Part shown: positions 23,706-33,810 of the stretch, one piece after another | Layout of the letters: the number at the start of each line of letters is the position of its first letter | Position numbering within the stretch: the first letter of the stretch is position 1 | DNA from: a virus | Strand: one strand, 5' to 3' | Virus record (IMG/VR): IMGVR_UViG_3300037521_000345 | Span: 35,004 to 99,003 of that record | DNA: 64,000 nt | Notes under the pieces: model-generated | What the model saw: the letters and a program-made list of their open reading frames with translations, nothing else | What the model was told of the DNA's origin: nothing | Databases searched by the model: none | Translations under genes and position numbers: made by a program

Positions 23706-24725
23706 ATGAAATTTGCAATTACAGCAGATATACATCTATCAAGATATGGGCAAGATCCAATTAATCACGAATCAGGTCTACCAGAAAGACTACACGGAAT
23801 AGTTCATGCTTTAGATTCAATGGTTACGCATTGTTTAGAAAATGATATTTCTACTTTAGTAATTGGTGGTGATATACTTCACGGTAAGTCAATCATTTAT
23901 GCATTAGCTCAAAATATAATGCTTGAGTTTTTTAATGAATATAAAAATATGAATTTTTGGGTTATTGATGGAAACCATGATTTATCTGGAAAGGGCGATG
24001 ACGCTGTTTCTGCATTAAGATCATTGAAAAGTGTTCCAAATGTTGAATGGGTAACTAAAGAACCAAAGAGACAAGACAATATATTATTTATTCCTTATTC
24101 TACAAAGGTTGCTGATCAAGTTAAACATCGTTCAGCAGATATTTTAATATCTCATTTTGGACTTAGTGAAGGCATATTAAATTCAGGAATAAGTATTGTT
24201 TCAAAGATTAATATGACTGATTTAAGATCGAGATACAAACTTGCTCTATTGGGTCATTATCATAAACCACAAGAAATAATTGAAAAAGATGTTTCAATGT
24301 ATTATGTAGGATCACCAACTCAATTAGATTGGGGAGAGAAAGGAGATAAAAAAAGATTTTTAATCGTTGATACAGATACATTAAAAGTAGAATCAGTTTT
24401 AACAAAAGGTTATAAAAAATTTATTGAAGTCGAATTGACATCTAAAAATAAAGAAGAAGCTATGAAGATGGCAAAGGATGCATATGATAGAGGAGATTAT
24501 ATTAAAGTTTTACAAACAGAAAAGGTTGATATTTCAGGATTTGAAGATTATAATGTTATTGATAAAACTGAAACTGATGTGACTGATAGGGGCATTACAA
24601 GTACAATGTCTCAAAAAGAAAAATTAGAAAGATATCTTGAAATAAAAGAAATTCCAGAAAATCAAATACAAGAATATTTAGAAATAGGACTTCAAATAAT
24701 TGATGCTTGTGAGGTGAATCAATGA
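23706..24725 (+). CDS. SbcD/Mre11-type nuclease subunit (T4 gp47-like)
   Basis: 339 residues. Calcineurin-like phosphoesterase motifs in order: 'TADIHLS' (DxH), GGDILHGK (GDxxH), GNHD, and 'LLGHYHKP' (GHxH). Forms a complex with the ATPase encoded next (overlap 24722-24725), processing DNA ends for recombination-dependent replication and possibly degrading host DNA. Length equals T4 gp47. Confidence 0.93.
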   Translation: MKFAITADIHLSRYGQDPINHESGLPERLHGIVHALDSMVTHCLENDISTLVIGGDILHGKSIIYALAQNIMLEFFNEYKNMNFWVIDGNHDLSGKGDDAVSALRSLKSVPNVEWVTKEPKRQDNILFIPYSTKVADQVKHRSADILISHFGLSEGILNSGISIVSKINMTDLRSRYKLALLGHYHKPQEIIEKDVSMYYVGSPTQLDWGEKGDKKRFLIVDTDTLKVESVLTKGYKKFIEVELTSKNKEEAMKMAKDAYDRGDYIKVLQTEKVDISGFEDYNVIDKTETDVTDRGITSTMSQKEKLERYLEIKEIPENQIQEYLEIGLQIIDACEVNQ

Positions 24726-26917
24726 GAGAAATAGACCTTTATGAAGTTGGAATGGAGAATTATGGACCATATATTGATCCAATGATTCTACCATTTAAAA
24801 ATGATAACATTACATTATTAACAGGACCCAATGGTGTTGGTAAAACAATGGCACTAGATGCAATACCTTTTACATTATTTGGAATAACTAGCAAGGGATT
24901 AAAAGGAGATGACGTTATTAATAACGTTGTTGAAAAAAATTGTTATACTTGGGTTAAGTTTATTCTTAATAGTGATAAATACTTTGTTAAAAGATACCAA
25001 GGATATTCAAAATTTGGAGGTAATAATGTTGTATTGAATAAAAATGGTATTGATATTAAATCAGGTTCTAAAGAAGTTATTCCAGAAATTGAAAGACTGT
25101 GGTGCTCTCAAAGAAGTTTTATGAATACTTTGATGTTTGGACAGAAAGTAAAAGACTTCTTTACAGATTTAACTGACTCAAAACAAAAAGAGATATTTAG
25201 AAAGCTACTGGGTCTTGATAATTATGTTGACTATTATAAACAAGCAGACTCTGTGATGAAGATAATATTTAAAGCTCTTCAAGACTGGATCCAAGAGATT
25301 GCAATTAATCAAGGATTAATTGGAGAAACAAATGATAGAATAGAAGAATTGAAAAAAGTAAAAATTCAATATGAAGTTGATAAATTAAATAGAATGAAAG
25401 AGCTTGATAGATCGCTTGCACAGTGTAATCGTATTATTAGAGTCTGGAAAGATAATATATCCAAACTAAAATTAAAGGAATTTGATTCATCTACAATTCA
25501 AATAAAAATAGCTAGTTTACAAAAATCTTTTGATAACACTCAAAAAGAAAAAGAACGTGAAGAAGGTGAATTAAAAACTAAAAAAGAACTTAAAAAATAT
25601 GAGTTATCGAGTCAAGCATCTAAAAAAAATAAAGAATTTATTGATGAATATAATAAATTGAAAGACGAAAAAGCAGTTAAGTGGAGAAAAGATGAAACAA
25701 AAATAGATAAATATATTAAATTATTAATAGAAGATAAACATAGACTTCAATTAAATACCCAAGTAGTTGAAGGAAGTAAAAATCAAGTTTTAACATTTAT
25801 TGATAAAATTAATAAAAGTGTATTTGAAGCAGAAATATCATCTTGTCCAGTTTGTCTTCAAGAAATCACAGAGGATGTTAAAACGCATCTTGAAGGTGAA
25901 ATTAAAAAATGTAAAACTGATATAGCAGACCGTAATGAAAGTATAAAGATATTAAATAATGATGTTTTATTATTAGATTTAAAAATAACTGATGAACGAA
26001 AAAAGAAAAATACTATTAATATTACTTATGATGTTGAATTTAAAGCATTGAAGAAAACGTATGAAGAATACATTGAAAATATAAAGAACAGACTTGAAGA
26101 TGTTCTTAAAAAAGTTGAAAATGCTGCAACTGAACAATTAAAAATTCTTCAAACTAAAACAGCTGAACATATTGAACAGTTGACTAAAACTATAAAGGAA
26201 TGTCAAGAGAAAAAATTAGAGATTGATGAAGTTAAAGAAGAAATTGATTCAGCTGAAGAATCATTAAAAGGAGCAGAAAATGGAGAGGTATTTGTTTTAA
26301 GAGAAATAAAACAATTAGAAGAGGATGAATATGATGAAACGCAATTAAATGGTTATAAGGGTAGAGTAATTGAATTTCAAAAAGAAATTGATTCAATTAT
26401 TAAGATATCTTCAGAAGCAAAAAGAAGATATGATATTAATGAATTTTGGAAAGCAGCTTATTCACCAACTGGTATTCCATCAACATTGATTGATGAAGCT
26501 ATACCATTTATGAATAAAAGAGTGGGTGAGTATTTAGATCAAATGTCAAATGGTCGATACATTGTTTCATTTGATACACAGGATACAATTAAGTCAGGAG
26601 AAATGAGAGATAAAATTTCAGTCAGAGTTTTAGATACTCACACAAGAGCAAATAAAAGAAAACAATTATCAGGTGGTCAAACAAGATTGGTTGATATTGC
26701 AACAGTATTAACTCTTGGTGATTTACAATCAAAGAATTTAGGAATGAAAGTAAATCTATTAATATTTGATGAAATCTTTGATAGTTTGGATATTCAGAAT
26801 ATTGATTATGTTTCTAAAGTATTGACAAGATTGAAAAAAGGAAAATCAATATATTTAATTTCTCATACCCATCAAGATCAATTAGAAGCAGATGAAGTGC
26901 TTGAGTTTAAAGCATAA
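24722..26917 (+). CDS. SbcC/Rad50-type ATPase subunit (T4 gp46-like)
   Basis: 731 residues. Walker A GPNGVGKT near the N-terminus; long central coiled coil interrupted by the zinc hook CPVC near residue 378; C-terminal ABC signature LSGGQTR, Walker B 'LLIFDEIFDSLD' and a switch His in 'ISHTHQ'. Architecture and length fit T4 gp46 rather than the longer bacterial SbcC. Translationally coupled to the nuclease subunit. Confidence 0.94.
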   Translation: MREIDLYEVGMENYGPYIDPMILPFKNDNITLLTGPNGVGKTMALDAIPFTLFGITSKGLKGDDVINNVVEKNCYTWVKFILNSDKYFVKRYQGYSKFGGNNVVLNKNGIDIKSGSKEVIPEIERLWCSQRSFMNTLMFGQKVKDFFTDLTDSKQKEIFRKLLGLDNYVDYYKQADSVMKIIFKALQDWIQEIAINQGLIGETNDRIEELKKVKIQYEVDKLNRMKELDRSLAQCNRIIRVWKDNISKLKLKEFDSSTIQIKIASLQKSFDNTQKEKEREEGELKTKKELKKYELSSQASKKNKEFIDEYNKLKDEKAVKWRKDETKIDKYIKLLIEDKHRLQLNTQVVEGSKNQVLTFIDKINKSVFEAEISSCPVCLQEITEDVKTHLEGEIKKCKTDIADRNESIKILNNDVLLLDLKITDERKKKNTINITYDVEFKALKKTYEEYIENIKNRLEDVLKKVENAATEQLKILQTKTAEHIEQLTKTIKECQEKKLEIDEVKEEIDSAEESLKGAENGEVFVLREIKQLEEDEYDETQLNGYKGRVIEFQKEIDSIIKISSEAKRRYDINEFWKAAYSPTGIPSTLIDEAIPFMNKRVGEYLDQMSNGRYIVSFDTQDTIKSGEMRDKISVRVLDTHTRANKRKQLSGGQTRLVDIATVLTLGDLQSKNLGMKVNLLIFDEIFDSLDIQNIDYVSKVLTRLKKGKSIYLISHTHQDQLEADEVLEFKA

Positions 26918-26926
26918 GGAGGTTAA

Positions 26927-27949
26927 ATGATAAGACTAGTAAATTGGCTGCTCACTCGTAGATGTAATCTCAAATGTGAGTATTGCTCAATTACAAAAAA
27001 TTATTCTGACATACCAAAAGAATATCCCAATATGGATCATTATATAAAAAATGAAATGACCACAGAGTATGTTTTAAAAGGATTGGAAAGACTTAATAAA
27101 CATAATCCAGATTGTTTTCATATCTTTTATGGAGGTGAACCACTTTTAAGAAAAGATTTATCACAAATTATTAATTACTGTAATGAAAATGATATTCACT
27201 ACACAATAATATCAAACAATACAGATCAGATTCGTCCACTAATTGATAAATTATTTGAAGAAGTTGATTATATTCAAGGATTTACTGCATCTGTTGATCC
27301 ATCCTTTAATGAGAAAAATACAGATGATAGAATAGTTAAAAGTGCAGCAGGATTTGTAAATCTATTAAGATTAAAAGATCGTGTTAAAGATCTTGTTGCT
27401 GAAATAACTGTTATGAAACATAATGTAAAATATTTATATGAACTTGTTGGGGCATTAACAGTAAGTGGTATAAGTAGTGATATAACATTTATTGATATAG
27501 CAAAAAGTCCATATTATGATTTCTCGAATATGAGTGATAAAAATTTATTAGTTGAACAGAGTGATGAAGTATCTAAAATATTTCAACGATTGATTAATAG
27601 TGATTTTGATATTCATATGAAAAATGTTCTACTTCCAATGATTTATAAAATACTTCCATCGAATTTAGATTGTGAATTAGAAAAAGGAGTTCATAATATT
27701 ACCGTTGATGCAGATGGAACTATTAGATTATGTTTGAGAATAAGAGGTACTCATGCTCCAAAGTTAGTTAAGATACCAAATTTGATTAATGATAATGATA
27801 AGGTATCATTTATTGCTGAAAAGGCAATTGCAAAAGATAAAGAGATTTATTGTTTGGGATGTAATCATACATGCTTATTAATGAGTATGTATATTGATAA
27901 AACAGATCGAGGAAGTGAGGATTTAATTCACGTCAATAGGAGGGAATAA
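26927..27949 (+). CDS. radical SAM protein with SPASM-like C-terminal cysteines
   Basis: 340 residues. The 4Fe-4S motif C13-x3-C17-x2-C20 ('RRCNLKCEYC') opens the protein, followed by 'FYGGEPLLRKD' (GGEP SAM-binding motif). The C-terminal part has 'IRLCLRIRG' and 'YCLGCNHTC', a cysteine set like SPASM/twitch auxiliary cluster domains. Such enzymes usually modify peptides or proteins, or act as anaerobic maturases. It is not QueE-like: QueE has a different N-terminal layout and is shorter. Substrate unknown; neighbouring small proteins are candidates only by position. Confidence 0.85.
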   Translation: MIRLVNWLLTRRCNLKCEYCSITKNYSDIPKEYPNMDHYIKNEMTTEYVLKGLERLNKHNPDCFHIFYGGEPLLRKDLSQIINYCNENDIHYTIISNNTDQIRPLIDKLFEEVDYIQGFTASVDPSFNEKNTDDRIVKSAAGFVNLLRLKDRVKDLVAEITVMKHNVKYLYELVGALTVSGISSDITFIDIAKSPYYDFSNMSDKNLLVEQSDEVSKIFQRLINSDFDIHMKNVLLPMIYKILPSNLDCELEKGVHNITVDADGTIRLCLRIRGTHAPKLVKIPNLINDNDKVSFIAEKAIAKDKEIYCLGCNHTCLLMSMYIDKTDRGSEDLIHVNRRE

Positions 27950-27951
27950 AA

Positions 27952-28275
27952 ATGGCAGTAGAAGAACTTATTAGAAATGCTGTAAAATTTTGGGAGACTT
28001 TATATGATGCTGGAGAAGCTACAGTTAGATTTACTAAAAAAAGTGGTGAAGCAAGAAATATGAAATGCACTTTAGATTTTAATAAAATTCCACAGAGACA
28101 TCATCCTAAGACTGTTAATCTGCCAAAAATATTAAAACTGATGCAGAAGAGCGGAATAATCCATGTTTATGATTTAGATAAAGAAGATTGGAGATCAGTT
28201 CCTTTTGAAAGAGTTGATTGGATAGAGACACCAGATCAAAGATTTAAAGTCGTACCATTCAAAAATAGGAGTTAG
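27952..28275 (+). CDS. Sm-like SH3-barrel small protein (WYL_2/DUF2693-like), 107 aa
   Basis: The pattern 'TVRFTKKSGEARNMKCTLDF' then 'IHVYDLDKEDWRSVPFERV' fits the small beta-barrel family described as WYL_2/DUF2693, common in T4-like phages, where a phage protein carries only this barrel. Function unknown; WYL-type barrels bind nucleic acids or ligands. RBS AGGAGGG just before the ATG. Confidence 0.65.
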   Translation: MAVEELIRNAVKFWETLYDAGEATVRFTKKSGEARNMKCTLDFNKIPQRHHPKTVNLPKILKLMQKSGIIHVYDLDKEDWRSVPFERVDWIETPDQRFKVVPFKNRS

Positions 28276-28277
28276 AT

Positions 28278-28658
28278 ATGGGAGAAATTATAGAAGAACT
28301 TTTAAAAAAAATTCCATCAAATGAAATTCTTGTACAGATTAGAGAAATCTGTAAAGAAATTTGGGAAGAAGAAAAAGAAGCAATTGAATATCATCAGGCA
28401 TTACCAAAAGGAGCTAATATATTTCTTGCGATAAGAGTACCTTCTAAACATATAGGAGATATATCATTTCTAACAATTGAAAGAGATCCAATGGAAGAAT
28501 ATGTCTCAAGTTATTACTCAATCAAAATAAAGTATATTGAAAATATAGATCATCCTCAAATGCCAAGAAAATATCAATCTCATAAACTTGAAGGAAGATC
28601 CGCAATAAAAATCTTAAGTGAATTTGCGAAACTTGTAAAATTTTATAGAGGGGAATAA
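28278..28658 (+). CDS. hypothetical protein, 126 aa
   Basis: Not recognised. Amphipathic helical N-terminus followed by beta-rich centre. It is two bases after the previous stop and two before the 884-residue gene, so it is part of the operon leading into the ubiquitin-like cassette, but no motif ties it to that system. Confidence 0.65.
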   Translation: MGEIIEELLKKIPSNEILVQIREICKEIWEEEKEAIEYHQALPKGANIFLAIRVPSKHIGDISFLTIERDPMEEYVSSYYSIKIKYIENIDHPQMPRKYQSHKLEGRSAIKILSEFAKLVKFYRGE

Positions 28659-28660
28659 TT

Positions 28661-31315
28661 ATGCAGCGTGTTAAAGATGATTTTGAAGATTATGATATTC
28701 GTATAAATAGTAGTTTTGCTTCTTTATTACTTTCAAATTTACAAGAAATAGACTCAACAAAAGATCATAAAAAAGCAACACCAGTAAGACGACTAAAAGT
28801 ATTACCAACAGAAGAATATCTTAAAAAATATTCAAAGCTAACATCATATGCTTCAACGATTCTCCCTCCTGGATGTAGATATGTTGAACCTCTTCCAAAT
28901 GGTGGTAAAATATTTATTATTGAAGAACAACCACAATTTAGAACAATTGCAATGAATATAAAATTTGATATTATGTATGAAGAGATCAAAGCACAGAATT
29001 TATTATCAAAATATGAAATTGAAGGATGGTTGGAGAGTACTTCTGAAGGACGTTTGGGAGAGCGTTATCATAAATTAAACCTTGCATTTCCATATGTTAT
29101 ATTTATTGTTTATATTAGTCCTTCAACAAAAGTTGAAAAAGGATATTGTTTCCTTAGAACCAAGCAAATGTTAGGATTATCTGATTATCTTTTTAAAATT
29201 CCTTTATCAAATATTGCAGAAAATCAGGTAATATGTTTTGGTGGTCGTCTGAATAAAAATCTCTATAATACAGATGCAGAAGCTGTTAGAGATACTATTG
29301 ATATATTTTGGACAAGTGTGTTTAATCAAGATTATACATATAATCTTAAAGCATACAATGATGTTTCAGGAATTTCAAATTTCTTGGAATGGCAATATCT
29401 GTCAAGGGAAGATCCAATGTTTATATATCGAGCTGATTGGATTAAATACAAAGGAACTATTTATGATCTTATTAATAGTTTAAAAGAAAGACTTACTTCA
29501 GCAGCTGGTCGATTAGATAATCCTGGATTATCTACATATAGAAGATTTATTGATATATTTACAAAACCTGCAAAAATTGGAGAAATTCGAACTGGAAAAA
29601 TTCGAACTAGAATTGAACCAGTTTATTATGATGTCACTAATAGTTATTTCTTAAACAATGAACTTAGAATAGAAATTGGAGATTCATTTAAAAATCGAAC
29701 AGGTTCTAAAAAATATCATATAATTTCATTTATTGGTCTTAAAGGAAAAGAACCAAAAACTATTAGACTTTCAAAGAATAAAAAACTCTTCAACTTTAAA
29801 CTAAATGAATCTTCAAAAAATTATATATTAAAACAACTTAAAGAAGAACGATATATTAAGAGTATTGAAATTGATGGAATGGAAATTAAAGCTGATGATA
29901 TTATAAACTACAAAGATAATGTGGGAAATATAGTACATAAAAGAGTTCTTTATATTAGAAAAACTGTAGATGGTCGTTCAGAAATAAAACTTGGTACCAA
30001 ATATTTCTTAGCTCAAAATCTTCCATCACCATTAAAAAAGACTAATATAGGTAAACCAGAAATTTATGGTATTAACTTGGAGAAAGGAATAGAGTATTCA
30101 TATTTTCATGCTTCTGCATCTAAAACTATTATTAATAAAGTAGAAAGATGTACATTCGATGCTATTGATGTTGGATTAAATAATGAATTAATATATAGAT
30201 TTAAATCTTTAGAATCTGGAAGAGATTCAAGTTCTATAATTGTTCGTATGAGTCACGAGGATACAAGTTATAGACAAAGGATATATCTAAAATTGAGTGA
30301 TACATTATTGTGTCAAAATTCTCTTATCATTTCAGTTGGTCGATTATTAAGAAAATTTATAGATTATGATAATGAAGGAAATGAAATACCAGCTAAAGTT
30401 TATAAATCTCCTACTCATTATAATATGGATATCAATGCAACTCACGAAATTGCAGATCCAAGACAAGTACATAATCTTATTAAAAATGAAGGTAAAACAT
30501 TTGAGATTGATACACATTTTGGTATTCTTAAATTTGAAATTGGTGATTTAGTCGTAATTGCAAATTGGAAAAATCCTTTAAGTATTTTGGATATAAGAAG
30601 GATTGAGGGATTCAATTTAGAAGATAAGACTGGATCAACTGAACTCTCATTTATATTAGCAGATAAAACGGGTAATTTAACTAAAGAGTTATATGTATTT
30701 AAAGATAATATTAGAATTGGATATATTAGAAAAATTATAACTAGATTTGAAGGTCTATCTTCTGGTATGAAGATAATAGCAAATGTGGGTAGGATATCAA
30801 ATTTTCCAAAGAAAGATACTAATATTATTGTTGGTATTATTACTGATGGTCCTCATCCAATGGTATTATGTTCAAACGGATGCAGTCTATGGTATCAAGA
30901 TGTTATAGATAATTTTAAACAAATCCCAATAGGTTCATCTGAATGGGCAGCAAGTGAGCATGCTACATTAGATCCAAAAAAAATTAAACTTCAAACAGGT
31001 GATATTGTTATACCATATTATAAAAATTCATTAAACGATTGTGGATATTTAATGGTTCAAATAAGACATGCAAATACTCTTAGATATCATCCACTAAGTT
31101 CATATCGTACATCATATGATAACTATAGTTCTGAAGGTGACAATAAAGCTTTTCAACAAGAATCCATACTTGATTGTATTCCAAATCCAAGAGTTTCAAA
31201 ACCAAAACAAGCTGCGGAAGGATATGTCGCTGGAGTACCTAACTTTCATGGGGGAATTGTTTTGAGTGATAAATCTAAATTTCTCTACATAAATGATCCA
31301 AGGAGCTTTATCTAA
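28661..31315 (+). CDS. 884-aa protein with possible E2-like N-terminal domain (PRTRC-B/Prok-E2_D-like)
   Basis: Residues about 85-255 have the order 'FPYVIFIVYISP', 'KGYCFLRTK', 'ENQVICFGG' with C192, then 'DIFWTSVFNQDYTYN'. This resembles the E2-like fold of PRTRC-B proteins, in which a strand ending G-x-(V/I)-C-x-G is followed by an FW...F helix. Residues 260-884 are beta-rich, with several repeats of an OB/SH3-like look and no recognised motif. It starts the gene run JAMM protease, E1, Ubl, second E1-like, E2-like, each coupled or closely spaced, which supports a role in Ubl conjugation or as its scaffold. The E2-fold call is tentative. Confidence 0.6.
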   Translation: MQRVKDDFEDYDIRINSSFASLLLSNLQEIDSTKDHKKATPVRRLKVLPTEEYLKKYSKLTSYASTILPPGCRYVEPLPNGGKIFIIEEQPQFRTIAMNIKFDIMYEEIKAQNLLSKYEIEGWLESTSEGRLGERYHKLNLAFPYVIFIVYISPSTKVEKGYCFLRTKQMLGLSDYLFKIPLSNIAENQVICFGGRLNKNLYNTDAEAVRDTIDIFWTSVFNQDYTYNLKAYNDVSGISNFLEWQYLSREDPMFIYRADWIKYKGTIYDLINSLKERLTSAAGRLDNPGLSTYRRFIDIFTKPAKIGEIRTGKIRTRIEPVYYDVTNSYFLNNELRIEIGDSFKNRTGSKKYHIISFIGLKGKEPKTIRLSKNKKLFNFKLNESSKNYILKQLKEERYIKSIEIDGMEIKADDIINYKDNVGNIVHKRVLYIRKTVDGRSEIKLGTKYFLAQNLPSPLKKTNIGKPEIYGINLEKGIEYSYFHASASKTIINKVERCTFDAIDVGLNNELIYRFKSLESGRDSSSIIVRMSHEDTSYRQRIYLKLSDTLLCQNSLIISVGRLLRKFIDYDNEGNEIPAKVYKSPTHYNMDINATHEIADPRQVHNLIKNEGKTFEIDTHFGILKFEIGDLVVIANWKNPLSILDIRRIEGFNLEDKTGSTELSFILADKTGNLTKELYVFKDNIRIGYIRKIITRFEGLSSGMKIIANVGRISNFPKKDTNIIVGIITDGPHPMVLCSNGCSLWYQDVIDNFKQIPIGSSEWAASEHATLDPKKIKLQTGDIVIPYYKNSLNDCGYLMVQIRHANTLRYHPLSSYRTSYDNYSSEGDNKAFQQESILDCIPNPRVSKPKQAAEGYVAGVPNFHGGIVLSDKSKFLYINDPRSFI

Positions 31316-33093
31316 TGTTTAAAGTAATAGTAGCAGATGGGAAACAAGAATTACCAGATGATGATATTTATTATATAGTTGCAAAAGAAGGTATTTTTAT
31401 TAAAAAGAAATTGGGTATTATGGATAGTGTATCACCAGTAAAAAATATATCAATATTAGAAAGCGTTAAAGCAACAGCTAAAATGAATATTGAAAAAATA
31501 CCTTCATTAGCAGTAGCTAAAATTGCAAATTTCTTTCGTCATGTTTATAAAGAACATAAATCAGAAGCAATTGTATTATTATTTTATAATGAAGAATCTA
31601 AAAAATATAAACTAGTTCCTCCATCACAAAAGGTCAGTCCAGCTTCAATTGAATATAATAGATCAGTTATTATTGATGGATTTACTATGATTGGAGACAT
31701 TCATAGTCATAGTTCAATGTCTGCATTTCATTCAGGTACAGATCAAGGCGATGAAGAATCCTTTGATGGATTACACATTACATTTGGAAATCTAGGTGAT
31801 GAAATGATAAGTATTTCAGCATCAATCGTTTCAAATGGCAATAGAGTAATGGTTGAACCAGAACAATATATGAAAGGGGTATCATTAGAAAGTAAAATTG
31901 ATGAGGTTGAAAAAATTCCTACTACTCGAATTTATAGATGGGTAAATGGAGCTATGGTTGAACAAACTCCAAAGTATTCAACTAAATCTTATAAAACCAT
32001 TCATAAGTTTGATAAGCGATATAAAATAATCAGTCAAACTGCTATCAAAGCTATAGTTCCTCCCAAATGGATAAAGGCAGTTGAACATGGTTTCTCTCCA
32101 TATGGACAATATGGTCAGGCATGGAGAAATGTTTGGGAAGGAAATTATCAAAATGGTCGATGGAATCGTGGTAAATGGATTCCCCCTCAATATAGTAGAG
32201 GATGGAATGAAAACTTTGATCCAGATGTTTGGGCATTGAATAAAAAAGATGAAAAAATACCACCTCAAAATGTTGGAGTTAAAGTTGACCCTATTAAATT
32301 TCCACCACATAATCAAGGTCCAGTCATTACTGATATAACTCCAGAGAAACGCAATGCTTGTGAAACTTGTCCCTTTAAAGATAGAGCATTTGAATATGTT
32401 GCTTCACGTTTAGTAAAAGAAAATAAAGGTACAATAGTAGAAGAAGAAGAAAAAGGTATTTGGGATGAAAAAGAAGTATATGAATGTATGAAGTGTAATG
32501 TAGTTGTATCATTTGATTTTGATGATAATGGCGATGTTATAGGAGATATAATATGTCCTGAATGTAAATCAAATGATCATTTGATTGAACTTGATATGGA
32601 AGAAGATTCATTTGATGATGAAATGAAATTTGATCTTGATCCATATGCACCAGATTCAAAACCTGGTAGTAGTCTTCATTGTGAATCTTGCAATAGTGAT
32701 TTTGATGCATCAATGCTTCGAAGTGATGTTGAAAAAGGAGCAAAATGTCCATTTTGTGAAACATCATTATTTAATGCAGAAGATCTAAATTATGTGAAGG
32801 AAAATGATGAATATGTTTGCAAAGGTTGTTCAACTATGTTTACTTATGATCTAATAAAGAATGATTGTTGTCCTTTTTGTAAAGAACCTCTTATATTAAA
32901 AGGACATGTACCAGGAGAATTATTAAATCCAGATTCAGAAAAAATAGAGCAGGTATCTAAAGAAGAAATACATAACTATCAAGCAGCAAAAGAAAATCCG
33001 CATCCAGCTGATATTATACCTGATCCTTCTGAAAAGAGACAAAGAATAAATCCAATAGAATGGTTAAATGAAAAGTTAGGGAGAAATAAATGA
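31315..33093 (+). CDS. JAMM/JAB-domain metalloprotease with C-terminal zinc ribbons
   Basis: 592 residues. A textbook JAMM motif H129-x-H131-x7-S139-x2-D142 ('DIHSHSSMSAFHSGTD') with an upstream Glu near residue 83. The middle region (about 205-320) is rich in Trp/Tyr/Gly. The C-terminal part has a CETC pair and three four-Cys zinc ribbons (CMKC...CPEC, CESC...CPFC, CKGC...CPFC) between about 340 and 530. JAB enzymes remove or process ubiquitin-like proteins. It is coupled to the genes on both sides (31315; 33090-33093). The zinc ribbons could bind the Ubl or its substrates. Confidence 0.86.
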   Translation: MFKVIVADGKQELPDDDIYYIVAKEGIFIKKKLGIMDSVSPVKNISILESVKATAKMNIEKIPSLAVAKIANFFRHVYKEHKSEAIVLLFYNEESKKYKLVPPSQKVSPASIEYNRSVIIDGFTMIGDIHSHSSMSAFHSGTDQGDEESFDGLHITFGNLGDEMISISASIVSNGNRVMVEPEQYMKGVSLESKIDEVEKIPTTRIYRWVNGAMVEQTPKYSTKSYKTIHKFDKRYKIISQTAIKAIVPPKWIKAVEHGFSPYGQYGQAWRNVWEGNYQNGRWNRGKWIPPQYSRGWNENFDPDVWALNKKDEKIPPQNVGVKVDPIKFPPHNQGPVITDITPEKRNACETCPFKDRAFEYVASRLVKENKGTIVEEEEKGIWDEKEVYECMKCNVVVSFDFDDNGDVIGDIICPECKSNDHLIELDMEEDSFDDEMKFDLDPYAPDSKPGSSLHCESCNSDFDASMLRSDVEKGAKCPFCETSLFNAEDLNYVKENDEYVCKGCSTMFTYDLIKNDCCPFCKEPLILKGHVPGELLNPDSEKIEQVSKEEIHNYQAAKENPHPADIIPDPSEKRQRINPIEWLNEKLGRNK

Positions 33094-33773
33094 ATTATTT
33101 ATCTATCAAAATACTTGGATTGGGCGGTGTAGGTTCAGTATTATGTGAAAAAATATCAAGATTCTTAAACTACTCCAGAGATATTAGAGCAAATATTACG
33201 CTCATAGATGGAGATTCGTATGAAGCAAAAAATTATCAACGTCAAGAGTTTACAATATTAGGAAATAAATCTGAAATTAAAGGGGGTGATTTAGAAGAGA
33301 AATTTCCAGAATTAGAATTAGACTTTTATCCTGAGTATATAAATCAGCACAATATTAATCAAGTTATTAAAACAGATGATATTGTATTTCTATGTGTAGA
33401 TAATCATAAAACCAGAATGATTACTTCTAATTACTGTAATAATTTAAATAACATTACTTTAATTTCTGGGGGAAATGAATTTACAGATGGTAATGTACAA
33501 ATTTATGTCAGAAAAGGAGGTAAAGATTTAACCCCTGACTTATGTGCTTATCATCCAGAAATTGCAAATCCTGTAGATAAATTACCAGAGGAAATGAGTT
33601 GTGAAGAACTCGCCAATTCGGATCCTCAGCTATACTTCACTAATGTGTGGGTAGCTACGATAATGTGTTCCGCATTTTATAATGTGGTTATTAAGAATCA
33701 GATAGGGACATCAGAAATTTATTTCGATATGAAACAGATGTCCATGATTGCGCAGTCAAGAGCTCTGAAATAA
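33090..33773 (+). CDS. E1/ThiF-type adenylyltransferase
   Basis: 227 residues. GLGGVGS (10-16) nucleotide-binding loop, 'IDGDSYEAKNYQRQEF' (39-54) with the E1 Asp, Asn and Arg, 'CVDNHKTR' (102-109), and a candidate catalytic cysteine C171 in 'EEMSCEELANSDPQ' followed by a conserved-looking Asn. The 'SC...A...Q...N' pattern is that of PRTRC ThiF proteins. Such enzymes adenylate a Ubl C-terminus and may form a thioester. Overlaps the JAMM gene by four bases and precedes the Ubl gene. Confidence 0.85.
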   Translation: MNYLSIKILGLGGVGSVLCEKISRFLNYSRDIRANITLIDGDSYEAKNYQRQEFTILGNKSEIKGGDLEEKFPELELDFYPEYINQHNINQVIKTDDIVFLCVDNHKTRMITSNYCNNLNNITLISGGNEFTDGNVQIYVRKGGKDLTPDLCAYHPEIANPVDKLPEEMSCEELANSDPQLYFTNVWVATIMCSAFYNVVIKNQIGTSEIYFDMKQMSMIAQSRALK

Positions 33774-33810
33774 TAACCTTAGATAAAAAAAGAATAGGAG
33801 AATTAACATC

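Noticed and set aside
26927-27949. QueE identity for the radical SAM protein
   Set aside because: It has a SPASM-like C-terminal Cys cluster and GGEP, is longer than QueE and lacks QueE-type N-terminal signature, so I kept it as unassigned.
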